This document shows positions 44,801-54,033 of a DNA stretch of 64,000 bases, in pieces; position 1 is the stretch's first letter, and the number at the start of each line of letters is the position of its first letter. Source of the DNA: CAYRHN01 sp964424115 (GTDB lineage: Bacteria > Chloroflexota > Anaerolineae > Anaerolineales > Anaerolineaceae); the NCBI GenBank assembly GCA_964424115.1, contig CAYRHN010000001.1, positions 310,001 through 374,000 on the forward strand. The letters run 5' to 3'. Both the position numbers and the translations under genes were made by a program. Below the pieces are notes generated by a model. The model was given only the letters and a program-made list of their open reading frames with translations. It made no database searches and was not told where the DNA came from.

Positions 44801-46879
44801 AACTTTGCCCATCGGATCATTATTGAACAGGACCAGAACGCCGCGATTTATTCGGGGTGAGCGGACTCCTTCGATGATTGCGGTAACCATTTCCTCCATT
44901 GTGTTCGCGAGAGCAAGGCGATGGCTGGTATTGTAGAGGTTTTCTGTTTCATCCAGAGATACTTGTAATTGATCCAGCAAATCTTCCCGAACATATGTAT
45001 TGGAAATGGCGTTTGCCGCAACTTGAAGTACATTTATCTCTTCATTCAACCACACGCGATCGCGCTCCACTTCATCAAGTCCAATGAAGCTGGGCGTTGA
45101 ACTTTTCCCTTGCACTGCTAACAACAAAGTGGATTTAATTCCCTGGCTGGAAAGAAAATCTTGTTCAGCAGCAGGAAGTTGAGAAATAGGCGTTGCAGAA
45201 TACCCTTTTTCGCGTAATTCCTTCAACCAAAAGGAATATAGCGCAACGGGAATGTGTTGTCCCTTGCCATTGTCAAATTTGTGGGTTGAGTCTGGATTTA
45301 CGTATTGTGCCGTGATCTGCCAGAAGCTGCCGCTTTCATCTTCTTTCAATTGAGCAAAATATACCCTGGTGTTCTGAGCGGCCAACCCAATGGCGCTCAT
45401 GACATCGGGTAGCGCACGTGTACCAATTTCGGTCAATGTAGCGACGGATTTCGCGACATTAGCCTGATACCGTTCGCGATTTTCAATAGCTGTCAGAGCG
45501 TTTGTGATCTCCTGGAAAAGGTAGGCGTTTTCGAGGGATGTTGTGGTTTGGGTGGCAATAGTAGACAGTAATTCAACTTCAACGTCGGTGAATGCATCTT
45601 GCGATGTGGGTTCATGCAGGATAATTGCGCCGAGGTTGCGATCTCCAATCTTTAATGGCAACGCAAGTAACGAGGCAAGAGATGGTTCAAGAGATTTTAG
45701 ACCCAGTTTATTTAACTCAAGTCCGGCATTCTTATTGAATAAAAGAGGTGATGCTTTCTGTAAGATGTACCTGGTGAGTTGTTCGACAAAAGTTGTGTCG
45801 GGATCTTCTTCAGGTATCCGTTCTCGCGAAGCTAATTGGACCGAAACACGGTCCTGGTCAATTGTGGAAATTATGATGTTGTGATTGTCGCTAAGATTAA
45901 TGATGCTTTCTTCAACCAGCGCAAAAATTTCCGATCGTGATGTCAGGCGGCTTAGTTGCTGAGCGATCTGGTTAAGGGCCGCTAGATCTTGATTACGACG
46001 GAGAGTCTCTTGTTCCGCACGAACTCTTTCAGAAAGCTCGGTCTGAACAGCTGCATAAAGTTGCGCATTCTCCAGAGCTAAGGCCAGTTGATTTGCCACA
46101 TCTTGAACCAGTTGGCGTTCGTCATCAGTCCAATTGCGCTGGTCGGCATCATCAAGTATTTCCAGGAGTCCTATGTCCTCTCCACTCATTTTTAACGGAA
46201 CAGTGATAGATCCCGGCTCAATGTTTGGGGTTGAGGTATCGTATGTGCCAGATATGATTTTATTGCCCGCCGGAGTCCAGGGAGTAGTAGGCTTTTGTAG
46301 ATTTCCGGAAGACAAAGCTGCTCCCAAGGGGCTTCGAGTTGCCGGTAACATCCCGAATGATGTTTCTCCAGAAGGTGGCAAAACCGGGTGCCTGGTAATC
46401 GGATATTGTTGTTGATGACTGGCAACGGCTTCGGATAGAAGCAGGTTGAAACCATGATAACCTGTGATTTCGCCACTTTCGTTAATATTAGCAAACAAGG
46501 CCAATTTCACAGGAGCTTTTTTCCCGGTGTCCGGATTAATAAAAATTACTTCTGTCTCAGCTGGAAATATCCGCTGTTTGATTATTTCCCGTATTTTTTC
46601 ACCTGATTGTGGATCAATTGCAAACGAGTAAATAGACTGTTCGGAAAAATTAGCGGGCGACAAACCCAATAGAGAACCAACTTCCGGCCCGCAGTAAGTG
46701 TAAAAGCAAAACTGATTACATTCCCACGTCCAGCCTGCAGGAGTGGATGGTAGGTTTCCTGACAGCGGAGTAGGGATTGATTCGGCTGGAACGTTCTCTT
46801 GCGGGTGCGTTGAATGCCGCTGATCTTCCAGGGAAGTGAAGAGCGTTTTAAGCCGGTTGATGGGAGTTTTCTTTGGCAT
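41873..46879 (-). CDS. Soluble multi-GAF hybrid histidine kinase with two receiver domains
   Basis: 1668 aa without membrane helices. Order: PAS-like (about 45-155), a run of about six GAF domains (about 200-1150), HisKA with phosphorylated His near 1175 (FLANMSHELRTPL), HATPase (DTGPGIPE, GGTGLGLSI, about 1270-1395), receiver 1 (Asp near 1470 in LDIMMPEVDG) and receiver 2 (Asp near 1594 in LDLFMPDLDG). The last GAF has the FYHVGIYLL and LPDTKSEMGVPL signature shared with the other sensors of this operon. It is the only protein of the operon with a kinase domain, so it should be the common transmitter. The start overlaps the parA stop by 32 bases, with AGGAG ten bases upstream. Confidence 0.93.
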   Translation of the reverse strand: MPKKTPINRLKTLFTSLEDQRHSTHPQENVPAESIPTPLSGNLPSTPAGWTWECNQFCFYTYCGPEVGSLLGLSPANFSEQSIYSFAIDPQSGEKIREIIKQRIFPAETEVIFINPDTGKKAPVKLALFANINESGEITGYHGFNLLLSEAVASHQQQYPITRHPVLPPSGETSFGMLPATRSPLGAALSSGNLQKPTTPWTPAGNKIISGTYDTSTPNIEPGSITVPLKMSGEDIGLLEILDDADQRNWTDDERQLVQDVANQLALALENAQLYAAVQTELSERVRAEQETLRRNQDLAALNQIAQQLSRLTSRSEIFALVEESIINLSDNHNIIISTIDQDRVSVQLASRERIPEEDPDTTFVEQLTRYILQKASPLLFNKNAGLELNKLGLKSLEPSLASLLALPLKIGDRNLGAIILHEPTSQDAFTDVEVELLSTIATQTTTSLENAYLFQEITNALTAIENRERYQANVAKSVATLTEIGTRALPDVMSAIGLAAQNTRVYFAQLKEDESGSFWQITAQYVNPDSTHKFDNGKGQHIPVALYSFWLKELREKGYSATPISQLPAAEQDFLSSQGIKSTLLLAVQGKSSTPSFIGLDEVERDRVWLNEEINVLQVAANAISNTYVREDLLDQLQVSLDETENLYNTSHRLALANTMEEMVTAIIEGVRSPRINRGVLVLFNNDPMGKVASMNVTATWYGGRGNPPPAVGSEFLKSVYERLIVTDSPVFIDDIFEHQMDAPLRDVLAQHNIRSIAVLPLLSSKHQLGALLLEAEEKHRFGGREIRSYPPLVDQMAIAVENLSLLEQTEKALAETGLLYKFSDGVAQASDAQDLVTLVAQYALPKNADRASILHISTTAENEPGEVEVIGFYDRSGAYQRMGVHLPAAALPIINTLGSEGVAYNDIMRSEIDPVSKKTLAQFNMLSGCVIPLRSAGRLIGLIIASSSKPAEYSLEETRLLQIMGTGVAVALERQRLLREAQRRALELQTAAEIARDTTSILSRETLLSRIVNLIFGRFGFYHVGIYLLEEENKYVVIQEASGEAGEKLKERKFRVLVGSRSIIGTAASSGEPVIVNDVSQSFLYLPESMLPDTKSEMGVPLKLGDRVIGVMDIQSTRINAFSQDDLAVLRILSDQIAVALENARSYELSQKAYQDIMEVDRLKSQFLANMSHELRTPLNSIIGFSRVIMKGIDGPINDTQRQDLSAIYNSGQHLLALINDILDLSKIEAGKMQLAFAEISIVDVINSMMSTVTGLIKDKPVKLIQIIPENIPPVIADQTRIRQVLLNFLSNAAKFTDEGSITVEASFVNHPEDQHPEIMVTVTDTGPGIPEADQHKLFQPFSQVDDSTTRKVGGTGLGLSITRSLIDMHKGRIGLAWSEIGKGSQFFFTLPIPLPPAPEPTPSSDENASQQPLDGQKVVLCIDDDDQVIDLYKKYLLPQGYQVVALTDPKKAIAQARVIKPYAITLDIMMPEVDGWQVLHELKNDAETRNIPVLICSIVEESDRGISLGAADYLVKPFLQEDLVNAVNRLNFNGAIRKILVVDDDEADLRLVKKILEPQVTSGQLFISTAAGGIAGWDAIQEDPPDAVILDLFMPDLDGFSILEKLRADNELKGMPVIILSGADLTPEQHKKLNDFGQHMLTKGYLTQNELLVSLNDVLEKIKTK

Positions 46880-47630
46880 ACTCTATGATCTCCTGGGAAA
46901 GTTGGCGGTATTGTAATGCAGCGCGACTCTTGGGAGCATGGAAAATAATTGGCAGGCCGACAATTGGGCTTTCTCGTAGTTTAGTGTCCACCTCGATCAT
47001 GGTTTCTGTTAATCCACCTGCGAAGGTGCTACGCAGTTGCTCGCTGAGGGTACGGTGGGTACGGTTTCTCCTATCAAACATGGTGATGACCAAGCGATAA
47101 GTGAGTTGGGAGTTGTGTTGAGTGCGTACCCTCCGAACCAGTGCCATCAAATTGTGCAATGCATATATGGAAAAGTATTCGGGTTGAGTGGGAATCAGCA
47201 GTAATTGAGAGGCAATGAGGGCATTGAAAGTGACAGCGCCCAAGAAAGGTGGACAGTCAATAATGATGAAGTCATAATCAGATGGCAACTTCTTTAAGGC
47301 GTTCCGGAGTGTGTTTTCGTAATCGGGACGAGACGGAAGGAATCGTTCCGCCATCCCTACCTGGCTGTTGGATGGGACAATATCCAATCCGGGAATTCCG
47401 GTGGTTTGAATTATGGAGGCAACCGAGGCGGATTCCATTAAGACATTTGCCATTGAACGTTGAACTTTTGCCACATCTATCCCCAGGGCCAGGGAAAGAT
47501 TAGACTGAGCATCTAGATCGATAAGGAGAACCTTCTTACCGCTTTCAACCAGTGCTGCGCCTAACGATGCTGTAGTGGTTGTTTTGGCCACACCGCCTTT
47601 TTCGTTTGAGATAGAAAGAATGTAGGTCAT
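46848..47630 (-). CDS. Orphan ParA/MinD-family ATPase inside the sensory operon
   Basis: 260 aa. The deviant Walker A is SNEKGGVAKTTTT with the signature Lys, Walker A' is IDLDAQSN and Walker B is FIIIDCPP, so this is a complete ParA. No ParB gene or parS-like repeat is seen nearby. It lies between a kinase-less membrane sensor and the hybrid kinase, and overlaps the latter. ParA proteins with such neighbours (PpfA, ParC) position chemoreceptor clusters, so it may position this sensory complex. The ATG at 47630 has GGTGG five bases upstream; an in-frame GTG nine bases earlier lies within that ribosome site. Confidence 0.92.
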   Translation of the reverse strand: MTYILSISNEKGGVAKTTTTASLGAALVESGKKVLLIDLDAQSNLSLALGIDVAKVQRSMANVLMESASVASIIQTTGIPGLDIVPSNSQVGMAERFLPSRPDYENTLRNALKKLPSDYDFIIIDCPPFLGAVTFNALIASQLLLIPTQPEYFSIYALHNLMALVRRVRTQHNSQLTYRLVITMFDRRNRTHRTLSEQLRSTFAGGLTETMIEVDTKLRESPIVGLPIIFHAPKSRAALQYRQLSQEIIEYAKENSHQPA

Positions 47631-47646
47631 TTTTGCCACCTTTCAT

Positions 47647-50568
47647 CTAATTAGCTTGCTCGATCCCGTCATCCGGGTTGAGAGTGGATCTATCTTGAGT
47701 TGAGGTCGAAGAGGGCTGAGAAGGATTCTTTGACAGTATGATTTGGGTTCGAGAAATATTTAAAGATCTTTGCAATTCTTGAAGTGCAATCTCGATCATT
47801 TGTTGTGCGTCATTGGTTGATCGAATCTTACTTGTGATATCCAAAACCTGCCGTTCGCGTTCGGCACGGCGGACGGTTTGCTCGAATAAGCGAGCATTTT
47901 CAAGGGCCTGCCCCACCTGATCGGCGACTGCCTGAACTGCCAGGATCTCATCATTGCTCCAAACGCGGTTGGGTGTGTTGGGATCCTGAATCTGTATGAT
48001 ACCAATCGTTTCGCCGCGCAAAGAAATCGGCGTTATAATCTCTTCTCGTGAAACCGTTTCGCCAGTTTCGAGTACCCGTTGTATATTTTCTGTAATGACA
48101 GGCTTTTGTGGAACAACTCCACGGTTTGTGTATAGGAAACTGCTGGTTTTTTGAGCTGATGAAGCCAGGTTCCACTCTTGCCTCAGGTATGTACGGTGGA
48201 GTGCCTGGGCTTCTTCCAGAGCACGATTGGTTTCTGCGTACAGACGATTGTTCATGATCGCGATAGCAATCTGATCCGCCAACGTGGTAAAGAGTGCGAT
48301 GTCGCTTCCTGAAAACGCATTACTTTCCGTGCTTTGTACATCCAGGGCCCCAATCACATCATTCCCTACCTTCAGAGGAAGGGACATTTCAGATCGTGTT
48401 TGAGGAAGGTCGGGGTTGTTAAAGAATACAGCGTCTTGACCTACGTCTGTGGCAATGCGCGGTTCTCCACGATCAGTTACATAACCTACGATACCAACTT
48501 GCCCTACTTTTAGCTTATGTTGGCGAGCAAGCATGCGTTTTCCGCCGGGACTATTAGCTGCGCGCAACACCGCATAACCGCTGTCATCAGTCAGGAAAAT
48601 ACCGGCATGATAGAAACCGAACCGTTCACTAATGAGAACTGTCACACGGTCCAGCAGCTCATCCAGGTTACGAATTGAGGCGATGCTACGAGCTACATCA
48701 GCAACTGTCTGTAATTGCCGGCTGGAATAAAGCAAGAATTCATTTTGTTGAGCCAATTCTTTGGTGCGGTCCTGGACACGTGCTTCCAGGGTATTGATAG
48801 AGCCGCGCAATTGGGCAGTCATCAAATTGAATGTGTTTCCCAGAACGCCAATTTCATCTTTGCTGGTGATCTTCGCTTGCGCATTCAAATCGCCACCAGC
48901 AATCTTTTCAGCAGTTCCAGTCAGAGAAAGGATCGGGTCTGCAATAATCCGGGTAATCGCAGAAACGAACATGCCCAGGATACCCGCAATCAATGTGGCG
49001 ACCAGAATAAACACTTGATTCTGCTGTGTTAGAAGTTGACTAAGAATTGATTGCTCTTGAACATAGAGGATATACCAGGGTTTTGTTTGAAGGGCGACAA
49101 CGGCTCCAGCTTCGATGTGCCCGCCCGACGTAATGTGAAATTCGGTTGTGAAGTAGGGATCTTGCTGAAAATTCTTTATCTTTGAGACTAGATCAACCAA
49201 ATTGGTTGACAAATCTTCATCAGAGAAGAATGGCAGGCGACGTTCACGGCGAAGAGCGGTGATCAGGGGGGGATCTAGCGGCGCCAGAGATTTAAACAAC
49301 AAGTTCGGCGTAATTGTATCCGCCAAGCGGATATAATTTTCGTCCAAAAGGATTGGATAAGATCGTAGCCCGAGCAAGCTGACATTTTGTTCGAGTAATT
49401 TTTGAAAGATCAAACCGTTATAACGAAGCCGAAGTACGCCAATAACATTTTTGTTCGCATCAAAAACAGGACTGCTAAAGTAGATATAAGGATCGGTGTT
49501 CCAAGATGGGAATTGAACCTCAGAAACATAAACCTGCGCGTTATTTAAGGGTAGAAGAAAATGCTGTTGAGAGGCTTCTGAGGTGCCAATTTGGGCAGGA
49601 TTCGTGTCGTAAACAACAATACCGCTCCGGTTAAGCAGTGCGTATGAAGTCAGATATGCCTGGGAACGTCGTTTTAGTGCCTCAACTGTGAGCAAAAGAT
49701 CCTTTTCTTGCTGACTTCCGGGGCGTTGAGATTCAGGAAGAAGCAGGTACTCGGAAAAAACACTAAGGGACGAGTCTTTAGAAATTGTATCCTGGTTGTT
49801 GCGGATGAATTCATCTATCTTCGTTGCGGTTTGAGAAGCGACTAATTTAAGGGAATTAAAATTCTGATCAGAGATAGAACTTTGAATAAACCGGTTTTGT
49901 ACAATTGATTGAATAATAAGAGGCAGAAGCACAATTACGAGAACAGCAGTGGTTAGCTTTGTGCGCAAATTTGCGGATGGCAGACTTTGATAGCGAAAAA
50001 TCAAGCCCGCTGCCACCAACAAAACCAGAGAGGCTATTTGCATCCATGGGATTTCTAGCTGGCGAAAAGGTGCTAAAACACCCGCCAGGGAAATGAGAAC
50101 ACTCCCCAATATGTTGATAGTGATAAGGCGTTCTGTATGTTTTGTTTCTATTGTTGCTGCGTTCACAACAATGATGGTGAATAAAATTGCCACCAGGCCC
50201 AGGATCCAGCCAATCCCATTTACAAAAGCTGCCCATAAGAAAAAGGCCAGGTAAAGTATTGTGAATAATAGGTATACTCTAGTATTAGGCGTAAGATAAA
50301 ATGTGGGTGCAATCAGTAATAATGCAAGAAAAGCAGAACCAAAGGTGATGATCAAAGCCCACAATTGCCACACGGGCGTTTGTTGGAGCGCAGTAAAAAA
50401 GAGCGGAAGTATTGCAATTCCAAATAAGGCTGCGGTAATGACAATGATTCTGAGCAATCTCACAGGCGATGGAAGAGATCGGGGTGATTGCAATGCGTTC
50501 ATTTGCGTTTCAGGGATGATCTCTTGATCAGGGGCGTTGTTGGGTGAGGGGTTTTCGGGTTTATTCAT
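47647..50568 (-). CDS. Membrane sensor: multi-helix, extracellular Cache-like, HAMP and GAF domains, no kinase
   Basis: 973 aa. The polar N-terminus is followed by about six hydrophobic helices (about 38-195), one more helix (about 205-225), a large extracellular Cache-like domain (about 226-520), a helix, HAMP (about 545-600), a coiled coil, two GAF domains (about 630-780 and 800-915) and a truncated GAF-like C-terminal tail (DITSKIRSTNDAQQMIEIAL). No HisKA, HATPase, receiver, GGDEF or HTH is present. It probably signals through the hybrid kinase encoded two genes on. The start overlaps the upstream stop by eight bases. Confidence 0.88.
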   Translation of the reverse strand: MNKPENPSPNNAPDQEIIPETQMNALQSPRSLPSPVRLLRIIVITAALFGIAILPLFFTALQQTPVWQLWALIITFGSAFLALLLIAPTFYLTPNTRVYLLFTILYLAFFLWAAFVNGIGWILGLVAILFTIIVVNAATIETKHTERLITINILGSVLISLAGVLAPFRQLEIPWMQIASLVLLVAAGLIFRYQSLPSANLRTKLTTAVLVIVLLPLIIQSIVQNRFIQSSISDQNFNSLKLVASQTATKIDEFIRNNQDTISKDSSLSVFSEYLLLPESQRPGSQQEKDLLLTVEALKRRSQAYLTSYALLNRSGIVVYDTNPAQIGTSEASQQHFLLPLNNAQVYVSEVQFPSWNTDPYIYFSSPVFDANKNVIGVLRLRYNGLIFQKLLEQNVSLLGLRSYPILLDENYIRLADTITPNLLFKSLAPLDPPLITALRRERRLPFFSDEDLSTNLVDLVSKIKNFQQDPYFTTEFHITSGGHIEAGAVVALQTKPWYILYVQEQSILSQLLTQQNQVFILVATLIAGILGMFVSAITRIIADPILSLTGTAEKIAGGDLNAQAKITSKDEIGVLGNTFNLMTAQLRGSINTLEARVQDRTKELAQQNEFLLYSSRQLQTVADVARSIASIRNLDELLDRVTVLISERFGFYHAGIFLTDDSGYAVLRAANSPGGKRMLARQHKLKVGQVGIVGYVTDRGEPRIATDVGQDAVFFNNPDLPQTRSEMSLPLKVGNDVIGALDVQSTESNAFSGSDIALFTTLADQIAIAIMNNRLYAETNRALEEAQALHRTYLRQEWNLASSAQKTSSFLYTNRGVVPQKPVITENIQRVLETGETVSREEIITPISLRGETIGIIQIQDPNTPNRVWSNDEILAVQAVADQVGQALENARLFEQTVRRAERERQVLDITSKIRSTNDAQQMIEIALQELQRSLNISRTQIILSKNPSQPSSTSTQDRSTLNPDDGIEQAN

Positions 50569-52294
50569 TAGTTGAACTCCGAAGCTGAACCATGACCTCG
50601 GGAACTCCTAAAATCCGTCCCAATTCTGATGCGGCCGTTTGTAAAATACCGCTCACTTCGGTTGAGCTTCTCACGCGTGCGCTGATGTTGCTAACCAAAT
50701 GCTCTCGATTGGCACGATTTTGGCTTTCTTCTAGCAGGCGCGCATTCTCCAACGCGATAGCAAGGCGAGCACTGGTTGATTCGAGGAGGGACAGGGTATC
50801 CTTCGATATATTCTCCCCCTCAAACCGAATATCGATTACACCCAAGATTTGATTGCGAAGCAGGATTGGGATTGCCAATGCTGTAACAGGTTTATCCAAC
50901 ACGTCAGATTTGACAATTGATTGGACGGGTTGTTGATTTTTTTGACTCAAGACGCCCTGAGCCATTTCGCTTAGCTCTTCAGATGGCTCAATTACAGATG
51001 CCCGGTAACGATAGGATCTTGTAATCTGGCTTGATCGGAGAAAATTCTGCCAGGCTGATTCTGTAAATTGTCTGTAACCTGTATCCATTTGTGAGAGGGT
51101 TTCTTGAAGGCGTTTAACCAAGTTTGAACGATCGAGCGAAGTTGCCAATTGATCTGAGATGGTTTGCAGGGTCTTTACTACGTCGCTGGAGAAGGCGTCT
51201 TCTACGATGCTTTGGACATCCAGGGCTCCAATGATCTGGTTTGCAGATATCAGCGGGATTGCAATTTCTGACTTTGTGTCAGGTAACAAGGGATTCTTAA
51301 AGTGAATAGGATCCAGCAGAACATTTTGGGATACTTTGGTTTCTCCACGGCTGACAACGTAGCCGACCATGCCGATCTCTCCAACTTTGAGGCTGTGCTT
51401 TCGCGCAAGTAGAGCCTTACCCGCATCTCCGGTTCCTGCCTTCAGGACGGCAAATTCTTTCTTGTCGTCCAGCAAGAAGACACTGGCGTAATAATATCCA
51501 AGTCGATCTTTAATTTCGTTAGCGACTTTCTCACATAACGTACTTGGATCAGTCTCGGATGTGATCAATTGCGATATCTGGTTAGCCGCCTCTAATTGAT
51601 TTGCGCGCGATATTAACAGCTCTGTGCGATGTTCCGCTTCAGAAATGAGTTTTGTTTGTTCTTGCTTCAGATTCTCGGCCAGACTTTTCCCGGCAGCAAT
51701 AATGTTCTGTAGATTTAATAGAATTATCTGAATTGAGCCTGTTAATATCACGTTCGCAATTAAGAAGATGAAAATTGCAGATATCCAAGTAGACCCTTGT
51801 TCAATCGAATATACCTCTCCAGCGTTTACAAGCGGAGAAGTAGAAGTTCTCAAGACAGCTGTAAAGATTAATGTCAAGAATCCTGTGAAAAAAGTGACAC
51901 TTCCTGCACCTAAACCAAGTAACAGAGTACCCATCACAGAAAAGGTTAGAAGGAATTCTCGCCCGCCGCCTTGCAGGCCGTACTGTATTAAATTAATCAG
52001 AGAATTGGCGTAGACCAATACTAAGAAGGTTGTTGCGCGAAGTCGATAGTCGATCCTTCGTCTCAATGCTAAAAATAGTAAGATCGCGTATACGAACGAA
52101 AAAGCAATTATTAGAAAATACGAATTGCTGTTAATCGCAGGCACCAGATTTGAAATGTAAACGATCAACCCGGCAAAAGTGGCGGCCAATAACACCATCT
52201 GCAATATTCTTTCGCGGACAATGGTGAGATCGTCCGCGTTTTGGAGGTGGGGCGGAACAATATTGGGATAAAGGCTTTTCAGGAAGTTGATCAT
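50561..52294 (-). CDS. Membrane GAF sensor without kinase (tandem paralogue A)
   Basis: 577 aa. After MINFLKSLYPNIVPPH come six to seven hydrophobic helices (about 30-205), a coiled coil, one full GAF of the shared type (FLLDDKKEFAVLKAGTGDAGK ... LPDTKSEIAIPL, about 245-390), a second shorter GAF-like region (about 420-525) and a C-terminal half-GAF helix/strand tail (NISARVRSSTEVSGILQTAA). There is no output domain. Its length, layout and N-terminal sequence match the adjacent upstream gene, so the pair arose by duplication. It lies five bases after that gene. Confidence 0.88.
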   Translation of the reverse strand: MINFLKSLYPNIVPPHLQNADDLTIVRERILQMVLLAATFAGLIVYISNLVPAINSNSYFLIIAFSFVYAILLFLALRRRIDYRLRATTFLVLVYANSLINLIQYGLQGGGREFLLTFSVMGTLLLGLGAGSVTFFTGFLTLIFTAVLRTSTSPLVNAGEVYSIEQGSTWISAIFIFLIANVILTGSIQIILLNLQNIIAAGKSLAENLKQEQTKLISEAEHRTELLISRANQLEAANQISQLITSETDPSTLCEKVANEIKDRLGYYYASVFLLDDKKEFAVLKAGTGDAGKALLARKHSLKVGEIGMVGYVVSRGETKVSQNVLLDPIHFKNPLLPDTKSEIAIPLISANQIIGALDVQSIVEDAFSSDVVKTLQTISDQLATSLDRSNLVKRLQETLSQMDTGYRQFTESAWQNFLRSSQITRSYRYRASVIEPSEELSEMAQGVLSQKNQQPVQSIVKSDVLDKPVTALAIPILLRNQILGVIDIRFEGENISKDTLSLLESTSARLAIALENARLLEESQNRANREHLVSNISARVRSSTEVSGILQTAASELGRILGVPEVMVQLRSSTNE

Positions 52295-52299
52295 TTTGG

Positions 52300-54033
52300 T
52301 TATCCTCTGCCTTCGGTCGTTGCCCTTTTAGTACGAACACGCCTCTTGGTTGTTTCCTCTCCGGATGATTCTTGAACTTCGGCTTTGGGCGCCAAATCTT
52401 CAGATGATTGGTTTACGTGTGGAAGCGTTTCTTCGGAAACAAGATGGATAGAGACCTCTCCAATCGATGGTATTTGACCAATTTCCTTAACCGCAGTTTT
52501 TAGGATTTCTTCTACACTTAATGCTTGCGCAAATTGAGCGGAAATTTGGTTCAGAGATTGTTCCTGGATTGCACTGCGTTGAGTTTTTTCAATCAGACGA
52601 GCGTTATCGAGGGCAAGGGCTGTTTGTAAGGCAATCGCTTCGATGAATTCCAATTGGGAAGGGGTGTAATTCGTGGTATCGGATTCGATGGTGATTTGTC
52701 CGATGATTTGATCGCGCAGGGTGATTGGAAGGTCAATGGTGCCCAATTCGTTTGATGTTGAATTTTTGGTGGGGCTTGAAACCGAAGCAGCGTTTTGGTA
52801 TTCGTATTCAATATTCCCATAAGTTGCGCCAACTTCAGCCCAAGACTTCTGTAGATACTCACGGTTCAGAGCTTGGATTTCTTCAAGATCTTTGCGTGAT
52901 TGTTGGAACAAACGAGCGTTTTCGAAGGCAACCGCAAGAGAATCAACAATTCCTTGCAGGATGACAATATCATTCTCGTCAAAACTATTCGGCATGGTGG
53001 ACTGAATGCTAATAGAACCAATCGAATTGCCTCGCGAAACAAATGGAAGGGCCATTTCGGAACGTGTCAGCGGCAGGTATGGGTTCTTGAAACGCACAGT
53101 TTCTTGTCCAACGTCCTGTGCGATGCGAGGCTTTTGAAAAAGAATAGACCATCCGATCATGGAATTCTCGGAAACCGGCAGACGGTAGTTGTTTGCGATC
53201 ATATCCTTGCCGGCTTCGCCGGTTCCGGCTTGAAGGATGGCATATCTTTTATCTGAATCCAGCAGAAATATGCCGACATAATACAATTCGAACCGATCAT
53301 GGATCAAATCAACGACTTGTTGCAGCAGTAGTTGCGGATCAAGAGTGGAGCTAATTACGCGAGAAATCTCTGATGCGGTACGGATTTGAACCAGGCGTTT
53401 TTCGAGAGAGGCAGTACTTTGCTCAACCTGGATCTTCATATTCAGGCGCTGGTATTCCAAATCCTGGGTCAGTTCCGTCTGAGTTTTAATAGATGATTGA
53501 AGGAAATTTACTAAGAGGGCAGCTGATACAGATGCGAGCAGGTTGATCACAACAAAGAAAACTACGTCAGAGATCCAATCTGGTAAAACGCCAACTGTGA
53601 AGAATAGACTGATCCCTGTTCCAACAAGCGTGATGAATAAGGCTGGCACCAAGCCAAGAAAAACAGATGCCAATACCGATGCAGCTATTAGGTAAATCTT
53701 GGCGTTGGCGTAAGTGCCAGCGGACGAAAACGTAATATAACCCGCGATTAGAAGGGTGATAATTAATATAGATGCTCGTAACAGGTAAGGGGTTCGGCGG
53801 AAGAGCGTGAAAGCTAATACTAATGCGCTTGATAAGGTGATAGAAATTAAGGTTCCCCAGTTTTGACGAATCAAGTTTTCGATGAACAGAATAATAAAGG
53901 CGACAAGAACCACTGCCGCAACAATCAACATGATACCCTGGAGGATTCGTTCTCGAAGGACGGTTAATTCTCCTCGGTTTTTAATGTGCGGGGGTGTATT
54001 TTGAGGAAGAAGAGAGCGAAGAAAATTTATCAC
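52300..54033 (-). CDS. Membrane GAF sensor without kinase (tandem paralogue B)
   Basis: 577 aa, the same length as its neighbour. It begins MINFLRSLLPQNTPPH with six to seven membrane helices, then a coiled coil, a full GAF (LLDSDKRYAILQAGTGEAGK, then LPLTRSEMALPF), a shorter GAF-like region, the half-GAF tail (QISAQFAQALSVEEILKTAV) and a charged, Arg/Lys-rich C-terminus (RRVRTKRATTEGRG). The start is GTG, overlapping the stop of the upstream gene (GTGA), with GGAGG four bases before it. No kinase or other output domain is present. Confidence 0.88.
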   Translation of the reverse strand: MINFLRSLLPQNTPPHIKNRGELTVLRERILQGIMLIVAAVVLVAFIILFIENLIRQNWGTLISITLSSALVLAFTLFRRTPYLLRASILIITLLIAGYITFSSAGTYANAKIYLIAASVLASVFLGLVPALFITLVGTGISLFFTVGVLPDWISDVVFFVVINLLASVSAALLVNFLQSSIKTQTELTQDLEYQRLNMKIQVEQSTASLEKRLVQIRTASEISRVISSTLDPQLLLQQVVDLIHDRFELYYVGIFLLDSDKRYAILQAGTGEAGKDMIANNYRLPVSENSMIGWSILFQKPRIAQDVGQETVRFKNPYLPLTRSEMALPFVSRGNSIGSISIQSTMPNSFDENDIVILQGIVDSLAVAFENARLFQQSRKDLEEIQALNREYLQKSWAEVGATYGNIEYEYQNAASVSSPTKNSTSNELGTIDLPITLRDQIIGQITIESDTTNYTPSQLEFIEAIALQTALALDNARLIEKTQRSAIQEQSLNQISAQFAQALSVEEILKTAVKEIGQIPSIGEVSIHLVSEETLPHVNQSSEDLAPKAEVQESSGEETTKRRVRTKRATTEGRG

